Assembly: GCA_036874045.1 (NCBI GenBank)
Contig: CM072344.1
Location: 14,170,501 to 14,234,500 of the forward strand
DNA length: 64,000 nucleotides
Direction of reading: 5' to 3'
Source: Cymodocea nodosa
Taxonomy: Eukaryota; Streptophyta; Magnoliopsida; Alismatales; Cymodoceaceae
Under the pieces are notes generated by a model. It was not told the DNA's origin. It ran no database searches and saw only the letters and a program-made list of their open reading frames with translations. Both the position numbers and the translations under genes were made by a program. Below are positions 13,301 to 25,300 of the stretch, one piece after another (position 1 is the first letter of the stretch; the number at the start of each line of letters is the position of its first letter).

Positions 13301-16300
13301 CTCTTTCTTGTGTAGCTTTTTGATCCTCTACAATTAGTTTAGATTGTAAACTCAATACGAGTGTGTATGTCCTAGTCCATGATACTGCTAGTGGATTGAT
13401 TCCTCTACTAGCTTTTAAGGATTCCAACTCCACTTATCTGTGGCATCTTTGCCTTAGTTATTCCTCCTTGGAAAAGCTTCGACAGACTTTACCTTAGATA
13501 TCCATCTCTCATTTTGATTATTACATGTCAATCAGGGAAACATCATAGGTCTACTTATAGGAGGCAATAGCTTGCTTCCAATAATCATGCTTTTCAATTA
13601 ATGTATTGTGATGTTTGGGGTGCAAGTTGTGTCATGTTTGTTACCAATTATCAGTATTATCTTGTGTTGTTGGATGACTATTTTAGAGTGTGTTGGGTCT
13701 TCTTGTTAAAGGATCATCACACCATTCTATCCTTTGTTCAATCTTTTATTAATGACATCAAAGACATGGGAAATCCTAGTTATTTTTTGGGTATTGAGTT
13801 TATCTATTCTTCAAGCAAAATTGTCTTATCACAAAGGAAGTACATTTTGGATTTACTATTTAAAGCTGGCTGTCTTGGTTGTAAACCAGAAAACACTCTA
13901 GTTAAAGTTCTAGTCCAACTACTTGGTCACTCTAGTCCAACCCAATGTCACAAATCATCTCATTGAACTCTCTTATACCCCCTTAATTTAGCTCTTCCTC
14001 CTTTCTGCTAACGACATTAAAAGTCCCTTGCTATAACTCAAGAGGAATTGGGGTGAATATCATTGATGCAGTGAATCTTCTTGTACAAGAGGCACCTAGT
14101 GCCCACATTGCAAAAGGTGTAAACAGTTGAGAGAAGGAATTTACCTCCATCAAGGTGAGTGATCCAACAACTCATCATCTTTCTTGTAGTGTATGTTGAT
14201 ATTTTTCTTATCAGGAGTGACATCGTTGAATCCTTTGGAGATGGCATCCCAGAAGTGGCAATAGGCTAGGATTGCCTTTGAGGTTTTATTTTGTATCTGA
14301 CCTATGTCCACCCCTCAGGATTGAATGTTTGGCTAGAGTTGCTCTCTTGAGATGATCTACTTGTCTGCTTTCTTGCATGTGAACCATTAATGTCACTGCT
14401 AGCCTGAGTAGGTAGTTCCTTTTTGCCATTCTTGCAATTTTTTGTCAAATGCCCTATCTTGAAGCATTGTGAGTAAAACTTATGTTCCCTAGGGTCATAT
14501 TTCACAAGTTGCTTGATCAGTTCATTCCCATTTTTAATTTTGACAAACATTAGTAAAGGCTTGGAGAGGTCCATCTCCATACAGATGGTAGTGAACCCAA
14601 GACAAGTGAACCTTTGAACATCCTGGTGTATACACAGGAACCGTCCAAGCATGCCTGCAATCAATTTAACAACCCTAGGGGCTAGAAGTTGTGCTCTGAG
14701 TTTCAGTTGGTACACCTAAACTAGAACCCAAGGTAATTCTAGGCTAGGAGAAAATGAAGGAGACCAATGAGAAATCTTTGACATATGTCTTGATGAAGTC
14801 TTCTCTACAATTGAATCAGATGAGTATGTAGTTGGAGTTAATGGATGTCACAAAGAAATCCTCCCAGAAGGGGAGAGTTTGCTTCATCTCAGCTAGGATG
14901 TCAAACATGCTTGGTCTTTACAAGCTGAACTGACCCACCAATGAAACGTGTCAGCTAGTTGAGAGACCTCTGTGGAGAATGTAAGGACCTGTTCACTGTT
15001 TTCCATTGTATGGGCACTAATTGGAATATTGGGGTAATTGGGCAGCATTAGAGAATCCTTCAAGGACTGCACGAAGGAGACATGCGTTATGCTTGTTTCC
15101 CTCATGCCCTGGATGGGGACTACCGTTAGGTTGGGGAAGCAAATGGGGGATTTAAGAGGATTGGTGCCATCTGCAGAAGATGCCGTGAGGAACCCAGTTG
15201 TGAACCACTGGGCTCAAAGCAGAAAGGGGAAGATCCCCTGCTAGCAAGGCTCACAAAGATGCCGCTACCTCACAAGGAAACCAACTTTCTAAGTCGCAAC
15301 TTCTTGAATACACTGCTATATATATATATGGGTAATGAGACTATTGTAAATGGATACCTATTTACAGATATTACATACTTATACATAATTCATGACTTCT
15401 CTTACAGTAACTAATATGACATTAAATAAATATATAACTTTTTCTTATTTTTTGTAGTTACTGGGGAGGACAATTGACCTAAGGAGCTTAATTACACAGA
15501 GAATGAACAAATTAGTTCGAGATAACATTGATGTTCTTTTTGAACATTTTGAAAACCAGGATTTGTGTTCTGTTGTGGTAAGTATTAATCCTTTCTTTAG
15601 CTTTTATCAGTCATGAATTATTTTTACTTTGTCTCTTTTACTATCCAGGAACTTCAACTGCTCATGGATATTTTAAAGCTTACTCATCAGATGCTTGCAA
15701 AAGATCTTCAGTTAGACTTATTTTCCCTCATGCTCAATGAGATGCAGGAAAGCTTTTCACTTGTTTCATTTTCTAGCCGGCTTGCTTCTCAGGTTTGGGT
15801 GTTGTTTACCACTGTTTTATCCTTGTAACTGTGTACACATTATTCTATTCATTTTTCTTGGATTTATTTTGTATGCAAGAAAATAAATTTTTGTGTAGAA
15901 CTGAAGACATTGATGATTGTGTGCATCAGCACCTCAAACCTGAAATGTTATAAATTTTGGTATCCATCCATTTTAAAGTTGAGTTGTGCATATTGATTCA
16001 GTGTCAGCTTGCACACAACCAAATGAACAACCATTTAGGCAGAACAATCATGTAAGCCCCATCGGAACCTAAAAGTAAAAAATGTTTTGTTGTTTAGAAC
16101 ATGCCTTTAACTAGAATTTGATTGTCGTTTACGATGGATTGGAAAAATGATGGCACATGTTGTCTACATACAATATGGTGCCTTGACATTTATAAGTTTT
16201 GTTTTAAATGTAATGTGTGACTTACTTATTTTGAATATAGTGGAATTTATAAATCTTGAGTTACTTGTTTCGTTCCATCTTTTGCCCATCCTGTCCATGG

Positions 16301-19300
16301 TCTTCATTTTCCCAAACAAATGTTTGTTAATCTTTGACATTTTTTTCACCAGTCTTCACACTAAGGCTTGTTTTTCCTTGCTTCTATTGAGTTTTTATTT
16401 TTATAATTATCAGTATGGACGAGATTGCTGTAGACTTGATGACATTTTTAATGTTTGCATCATATACCTCATCATATGTTGACCTCAGGTTTGGACTGAG
16501 ATGCAAAATGATTTCCTATCAAACTTCATCCTCTGCAATACTACACAAAGATTTGTTCGGTCTTCAAAAGTCACCCACAGTCCTACTGAAAAGACTACGC
16601 CCGGTGGCAAAGGTTACTTCTATTGTGGTTCACAAGTAAGTGTTTATTTTGCAGGTTGCTCAGCTTGCATGATAGGATTAGCCTTCTTCATGTTAGTCAT
16701 AAAATCTATAATTTATAACTTGAGCCAGTGTGGAAGGATGTAACTACTTCTGAGTTCCTACTGCATGGAAGGATATCATGTCAGACAATAATTTTATTGT
16801 TAGCTACTTCAGTATTTGAACTGTTTGTCGTACACCCAAAATATGGTAACCAAGAGATGGAAAGGTAGAAACACAATTTGATGGATTCTGAAGACCAGGT
16901 TTATAGTACCTATATAAATGCTACTTTTTTGAATGGGTATCATATAATCAGTTGTCAATCTGCTCTACACAATTACAGTGAATGAGTGTTTCACCTTTTT
17001 TGAATGAATAAAGGTGCTTAACCCTCCTCTTCAAGTTGAAAAAGCATTATTATGAACATCTTTTAGGCTGTAGCATCATCTATCAATGCTGGAAATGAAC
17101 TTGTAAATATATGTGAGTGACCCCTTGATTTTGAGCAGATCACCTTTGGTAATAAGATCATCAAGAGGTTGTTCCATGTAAACTGTCACATCAAGATCGT
17201 CATATAAGAATATATTTTTAACATCAAGTTGAACTAAATTCTAAGATTGATTAACAGTCATAGAGAACAACACCCAAATGGAGTTAAGGTGAGCTACTAT
17301 AAAGAAAGTCTCAAAATAATCTATGTCATACTCTTGAGAGAAACCATAAGCCACTAGGTAAGCTTTATAGCAGACAACACTATCATTTGGTTTATGCTTA
17401 ATAGTATAAACCCATTTTCAAGAGACTATATTTATTCTTTTAGGACTGAGGATAAGATCTCAAATGTCACGAAAAAAGAGAACATTCATTTCCTCATCCA
17501 TAGTGTCCTAATGTAAAGTTTGAATTGCATCCTGATAACCTAAAAGTAATGACTATGAAAATGGCAATAAGAAGGTGTGCATAGGAAATAACATTAAATA
17601 AAAGATGTTAGGTGTAAGATTGGGTGCAATAAGAAGGTCTTCCTGAGATGGTGGGCAAGTGAATGAAAAATCAAGCTTGCTATTAGGAACAGAAGATGGT
17701 TCAAGAGTAGTAGTTAAAGCATATGGTCGATGTCAATATACTTGTAAGAGTTGTGGTTGTTGATTGACATTGTCATGCATAAAAGTGTCTTCAAAAGATG
17801 TGGCATGAGGACCTTGATCATAAACCACCTTAGCAAGACATGGAAGAGACGAGGGAGCTTAATCCTCTAATGAAAGAGAAGTAGAACCTTCATCACCACC
17901 AAAATAAGATTGCGACTCAAAAAAATATGACATCCAAAGTAGTATATTTATGAGTAGGAGGATGACAAAGATGATATCTCTTTTGAACACAAGAATAACC
18001 AACAAAGACACATTTAATGGCATAAAACAATAGTTTATTAAGACTAGGAGAAATTTCTTGAATAAAAGTAATATATCCAAATACTTTAAGAGCAATAAGA
18101 AACAATTCTCCTTTGGGATAAAGATGATAAAAGGGAATTGCTCCACCTAAAGGTGTAGATGACATGCGATCGATTAAGTAAACAATAGTAAGGATAGTAT
18201 CAAATCATAGAAACTTAAAAACATGCATTTGCAATATAAGAGTGTGAGCAACATCAATGATATGACAATGTTTGCACTTAGTAATGTCATTTTATTGTGA
18301 TGTGTAAGGACAAGTGGTCTAATGGATAACACTAGAAGAAGAACAAATGCCTCGAAAATCTATTTGGATAAATTCAAGGGCATTATTAGTGTGCACAATT
18401 TTTAGGTAAACAAGAAATTGTTTTTTTATTTCAACAAGAAAGTGTTGGAAAACATCAAGAATATTGCGACAATTCTTTAATAAATAAACTCAAGATATAT
18501 GAGAATAGTCATTGACGAAAACAACATAATATTTGTGCCCAAAAGTAGAAACAATTCTACTAGGACCCTAGATATTGCAATGGACAAGATCAAACATGTA
18601 AACAGATGACATCAGACACAACTACTTAAAGGATGCACAAGTGTGCTTTCGAAGCTAATATAACTGACATTCAAAAGGAGAAATAAAAGCCCAAGGAACA
18701 ACTTGGTGGAACTTCTTGCATAACAAGTGACCAAGACAATAATGTCATGATGGTAGAGAGTTTATACTCGACACACACACAATCTGGTCACGAGATATAT
18801 GATTACGAATCAATAGATATACTTTAGAAAATTGTGGTCTACACTTTAAACCAATCCTCTACCTCATCTGCAAGTCCTGAAAGATACCATGAAAAGGAAA
18901 AAAGGTAACTAACATTGTAATTGAACAACAATGATACTTATAGATAGTAGGTTGAAAGAAAAATCAGGAATGTAACGAACATTGTTCAACCTTATTTGAG
19001 AGGAGGCTTGAATGTTTCCTTAACTAGATACAAGGCATGAGTGACCATTGACTATAGTTACGAAGGTTTTGGTAGGAACAATGGATAAATGATCAAATAA
19101 GGTAAAGGTACGTAAGATGTGGGAAGAGATTTCCAAGTCTATTATTTAGGGATCATCACTGAAAGTAATTAAGGTAGTACTCGTTCCTAAAAAGAAGGAA
19201 GGTGCTTGAGTACTTATGGCAATGGAATTTGACCCTCATGACCGAAGAAGACGCTTATAATCTACTTGTAAGATGGTCACAACATGTCTAAATGGCACAA

Positions 19301-22300
19301 TGAGAGTCTCCAAACTAACATTGGCTTGTTAGTTAGGCTTCAAATGGGGAAACTTTTCCCAATATTTTTCTGATTTATGGTTAAATTTGCCACACCATTG
19401 GTGTTTAAGACATTAACGATTATCACGCTCTCCAGTATTACGTCTACCACAGCTTTGACCACTAAAAACAATAAGAGCAAAGTGGTCTATCACAAATGTT
19501 ATAGAAACTAAAGGTACCAAAAAAGAAACCCAAAGCACTTTGGCAAAAGTTTCACCTAAGTTAGGCATCTTGTTTGAATACAAGATGCTAGAGAAGTGGA
19601 AAAGGTTTTGTGTATATTCACTTCTTGAAAGAAAAGATACAAGTATATATAAGGGGGTAGGATCCATATAAAGATCCATTTACCCAAATAACAACAAACA
19701 CAACTCTAACACTCTCCCTCAAGCTGGAGAGTATATATTAACTAGACCCAACTTGTTACATAGATAATTAAAAATTTTATAACTCAAAGCCTTAGTTAGA
19801 ATATCAGCTTGTTCTTCAGAAGAGGGGATATGTGGAGTACAAACAACTCCTCTAATGACCAAATTCCTTATATAGTGGCAATCAATCTCATTGTGCTTCG
19901 TGCACTCATGAAATGTCTCATTCTTAGCAATATGTATGGTAGATTGATTGTCACAATACATAGTCATTGCCCTATCAATTGTCACCCCAAGTTCTCTTAA
20001 AAAGGAATTAAGCCACACCATCTCACATCCTGTGAACCTCATGGCTCCATACTCAGCCTTGGCACTAGAGCAGGAAACCATACTTTGCTTCTTGCTCCTC
20101 CAGGTGACCAAGTTCCCCCCCACATAGGTTAGATACTTAGAGGTGGACTTCCTATCTCCTTTGTCTCCAGCAAAGTCAACATTCGAGAAGGCTTTAACCT
20201 GCAAGTGTCCACAATGCTAATACAATAGACCCTTTCTTGGGGCACCCTTAATGTACGCAAGCACTCGCAGAACTCCTTGCCAATGTACACTTCTAGGGTG
20301 GTGCATAAATTGACTAAGTAGTCCCACAGTATATGTAATATTAAGCCTGGTAACGGTAAGATAAATGAATTTACCCACTAATCTGTAATAGCTCATAGGA
20401 TCTGACATCTCTTCTGATGACAAATCCTAGAAGGGGGGGGTTTTGCTCAATAGGTGTAGCCTTTGGTTTGCACCCCAACATTCCTGTTTCTATCAACAAG
20501 TCAAGAGCATATTTCCTCTGTGACAACATCAGCCTCCCCTTGGAGTATGCAAACTCCACTCTTAGAAAGTACCTTGGACGCCTTAGGTCTTTTGTTTCAA
20601 AAACCGTGCCTAAATGTTCCTTGGTTCTGATGATCCCCTTCTGATCATCACCAATGAGAAGAATATCATCAACATATACTGTTAGAACAGTGTATCCTCG
20701 TGCAGACTTACGAATGAACACCGAATGATCAACTGCACATCTCTAGAAACCACCGCTGAACAAGACACCATTCAGTTTTTCAAACTAGGCTCATGGACTC
20801 TACTTCAGCCTATAAATCGCTTTCTTCAGTTTGCACACCATCTGGCCTCCTTGCTTGGTATACTCTAGGGGTTGTGTCATATGCACCTCCTCAGCCAAAT
20901 CTCTATATAGAAAAGCATTCTTTGCATCAAGCTGATAAAGCTCCCAATCCTTGTTAATAGCCATAGATAGTAATACTCTAATAGAATTGAGGTGAACCAC
21001 TAGAGAGAAAGTTTCTACATAATCAACCTCATATTCTTGGGTGAAGCCTTTAGTCACAAGTTGTGCTTTGTATCTCTCCACTATACCATCTGGTTTGAAC
21101 TTCACAGTGAAAACTCATTTGCAAGATACTAGATTGGCATCAGTAGGGTAAGGAAGTAGCTCCCATGTACCTCGTGACCACAAGGCTTGCATCTCTTGAT
21201 CCATAGCTTGTTTCCAAGAAGGACATTGTAAAGCTTCCTGGTATATCTTAGGTACACCCTTAGACATGACAGATAGAGAAAAATTACGGTAGGAGGAGGT
21301 AAGGTGATCATAAGAAATAAACTAGAAGATGGAGTGCTGTATGCAAGAGCGCGTACCTTTACGAAGAGCAATCACTAATTCATCTAAGGCGGTCTTTGGT
21401 GGAGCCACAGAGACAGCCTTGGGTCATTGTCGCCTTTGATACACTTGCATAGGTCTGTCCACCTTAGCTATGTCGGGGGTCTCCTCCACATGTCTGTCAT
21501 CAGGAGTGAGGTAGGGCAATAGAGGACTAGTGGTGTTAGACTCAATAGAATCAACCTGTTGCGAAAAATAGGGTTGATCTTCCGAAAAGGTGACATCAAA
21601 GGAAGTGAAGTACCGTCTTATAGGAGGGTGATAACATCTATACCCCTTCTGTGTCCTAGAGTACCTGACAAATATATACTTGAGGGCACGAGCATCAAGC
21701 TTGTCTAGTCTTAGACTAAGATCCTGAACATAGGTTGTGCACTTAAACACTTTAGGAGTGAGGTGCAACAATTCCCCATCAGGATAGAGGTAGTGTAGAG
21801 GAATCTCTCCCCTAAGGGGAGAGGAAGGCATCTTATTAATAAGGTAGGCGGTAGTAAGAACAGCTTTAGGCCAAAAATACTTAGGAACATTCATGTGAAC
21901 CAGAAGAGTCCACATGACATCCAGTAAATGATGATGTTTCTTCTCAACCATCCTATTTTGTTGGGAGGTGTGAGGACATGTAGTTTGATGAAAGATCCCT
22001 TTGGAAAGGCAGATGTTTTGAAAATGAGAGTTCATAAACTCAAGGGCATTATCAGTCCGAAGACATTTTGGAGTCACAGAGAACTGAGTACTAATTTCAC
22101 AAACAAAATTTTCAATATAAGTAACAATAGATTTTCTGTCCTTTAACAAGTACACCCAACAGACACAAGAGAAATCATTAACTAACACAAGATAATACCG
22201 ATAACCTTTTAAGGAAGTTACCCAACTCAGACCCCAAACATTACAATGAATCAAATTAAACATAGCTAGACTCTTTGTAAGAGACACACGAGGGTAAGAA

Positions 22301-25300
22301 GAACGACTATGTTTGCCAACTTGACAGGACTCACACTGAAACTCAAAAATATCAATCCACGGTAATACCTACTGCAGTTTGTGGATTGAGGGGTGACCAA
22401 GACGACGATGCCAGAGAAGAGGCAACATAGCAGTGGAGGATAGCATGACAGCTAGACCATGTGAAGGTGTATCTCGAGCAAGTACATACTCCCCGGTGCT
22501 CCTTTTATGGCTCAAACCAATTCTCATCCCCGTCCGCAGATCTTGAAAGATATAATGGAAGGGAAAAAATGTCACAAAACAAGATAGCTAGGTAGTAATG
22601 ACACCAATTGAAATCAAGTTAACGAAAAGTTCAGGAACAAGAAGGGTGTTCTCAAGTCAAATATCTAAGGTGGTCTCAACAGTATCACGTCTAGATATTG
22701 AGCATGAGCGGCCATTAGCCACAGTGACACTATGGAGACTTAAAATTTTCTAGAGGCGAGAGAAAAGGGTAGAGCAACTTGTCATGTGTTGAGAGGCACC
22801 AAAGTCAATAATCCAAGATTATGCCTCACATGTATGCATAGCTATACTAGAAGTGGAAGCCACGGTAGTGTGACTGGGGGTTTGTGTCCTCTTTAACCTC
22901 TCATACTCTTGTTGAGTAATCACCACAGAAGCCTCCCCAGATATACCACCATCAGATTTTGTCACCACTCTCACCCAGACTGGCTTGCCAAATCTCTCAC
23001 AACACTTCTCAGAATGGTGGTTAACTAAATTTAAAAATAAAAAATAATCTATGATCATGTAGCATGCAAAATAGAATGTTTCTATTTAATATTTATGTTT
23101 CTTTTTTGGATAGCCATGGATCTCATGCACCAATTAAGTGGAAATAAAATTTATATAAATGAACACACATTTTAAGGCCCAAGCATCTAGTTTGTCTATA
23201 CCAAGTTGGAGATTGTGAACATACGCAACACAATCAAAAACATGTGAGGTTAGCTCAAAGAGTTTTCGATCTGGATAAAGGTGGTGTATAGGAATTTCTT
23301 CCCTGAAAGGTGTAGAAGGCATCCGATTAACTAAATAGGTAGTAGTGAGAACATCAGATCATAAATATTTAGGAACCTACATCTAGAGAAGCATGGTTAT
23401 TGTAATGTCTAGTGGATGTTAATGTTTTCTTTCAATTATCTCATTGTGTTCAGAGGTATGAGGACAAATAGTCTAATGAATGGTTCCTTGTAAGGTACAA
23501 AAAGTCTGAAAAGTGGAGTTAAGAAATTCTAAGGCATTGTTTGTACAAATGCATTTTTGAACCAAAGAAAACCAAGTTTTGATTTCCTTAAAGAAATTTT
23601 CAATAACACTCACAATCTTCTAACGATCTTTCAAGAGGTACAACTTACAAACTCAAGAAAAATCATTAACAAATTCAAGATAATAATGATACTCTAAAAC
23701 AAATGTAACACGATTTGGACTTCAAACATCACAATGAACCAGATCAAACATAGCATGATTAGTAGTAAGTTGTACATCGAAAAAAGAAGAACAATTATGT
23801 TTTTCCAATGGACACAACTTACAATGAAACTTAGTAATGGAAACTCATGGAGGAGCCTTGCACAACTTCTTAATAGATGGATGGCCAAGGCGATAATGTC
23901 ACAATAGAGAAGATTCAAAAACCATCGAAAGTTGAGTGACAATACCTTAAGGTGTATCTTCTCACCCCTTAAAAGTTGCCCCCTAATTTGAAAGGCTAGA
24001 TCCATGGGCAGCCCAATAAGAAAAGCAACAACTTGTAAATCATTCCTATTTTGACGTAGCACAGTTGAATCAGTGGAGATAGGTTGATAAGTATCTAGTT
24101 CATTAAATAGGGCACAAATGCTCTCATAGTATTCTTGAATGGTTTGATCTATCATCCATAATGAGAAGATTTTCTCATAAATCTTATAAACTCATAGTAT
24201 GTTTTTCTCCTTAGCGTACATCTGTTTCAATGTGTCTTAAATAGTCTTTGTAGGGAATAGCATCATAACACTCCTAGCCACTTTTTTTACTTTTTTAAAT
24301 TATGTATGCTTATGAATAACATTCATTTGCTACCTATCTTTTGTATTCTCACAAACTTTATTTTCTATTTTTTAATTAATTCAAATGAGATTTTGTTTTG
24401 AAGATGTTAACTACATTATAGGAATAAAAATTTATAATTTACACTAAATCTTATAATTTATGAATTTTTTAATTATGGAGATTATGGACATTCCCTTGTA
24501 TCATGCATAATCTTATTAATTTCTATTTCATGTATGAATTGTAAAGTTGATTATATTGAAATATAACCTAATAAATATTGAACTTTAACCTAAATTCTAT
24601 TGAAATATAACTTGGATGGTGTTTGTACCTTTGAAAAATGGGGAAAAGGAAAATTCTGAAAAAAATTTCCTTATTTTTATGGCATTTATGCATCTGGAAA
24701 ATGGGAAAAAGAATTCCCTCTTATGTTGGCATATAAAAGGTGAAAATTTTTGGATTTTCCTATCTTACACCTTCCAAATTCATTTTTGCTCATCACTCAC
24801 CCTACCTTTCCATGCATCTTGTCAACAATACTTCTATGCTCACTAAAGGGAAGGGTTGAATGAGTTGTCAAAGACAAGGTATACAAGATGGGTGAGAGCA
24901 CTAAGAGGTTTGTTAGACAATGAATAGGGAGGGTAGACTGAGTTGGTGGAGTCAAAGATAACATAGTCCATGCAAAGAAGGATGTTGTCAACTTAGGGCA
25001 TGAGGGGGTGAAAATGTTGAGAGACAATGCAACAATGATTGAGCACTTTGACATCAATGATCTTGTTGAAGGCAAGGAGAATAGAGTCTAAAAGGTGGTC
25101 AAAGTGGTCAACAACAATGAGAGACGATGACATGACCACATTTGGGTCTAAATTGAAATATGATCTCACAAGAGGGGGAGGAGACATCATCGCGTTTTGC
25201 TACAAGCCTCAGCATAGAGATGTTGGGATGACAAAGTTCTGAAGATTTTTTAAAACTTGTTAATTTGTGATTTATGTTTTTGGTAAACCTATATTTGAAT

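Larger units (their letters stand above)
9856..13985 (+). pseudogene. Sense Copia relic with internal INT-RT deletion
   Basis: Order: LTR, PBS (9985), gag (NGTIEKLNYYNYWMWSQSFMTFI at about 10640-10720 in pieces), CCHC knuckle CSHCRKINHHLIKC (about 11305-11347), protease (SWIVDL-A-QHM, about 11580), gag-pre-integrase start (to 11900). After a 1.4 kb insertion it resumes with SGLIPPLLAF-type sequence and integrase (YCDVWGASCVMFVTNYQYYLVLLDD). At about 13760 integrase SFIND jumps directly into the RT segment DMGNPSYFLGIEF, so half of integrase and the catalytic RT core are lost. No 3' LTR seen. Confidence 0.75.

Noticed and set aside
24797-25242. Opposed frames of 65-92 codons inside the TIR-like element
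   Set aside because: No transposase or other family recognised on either strand.
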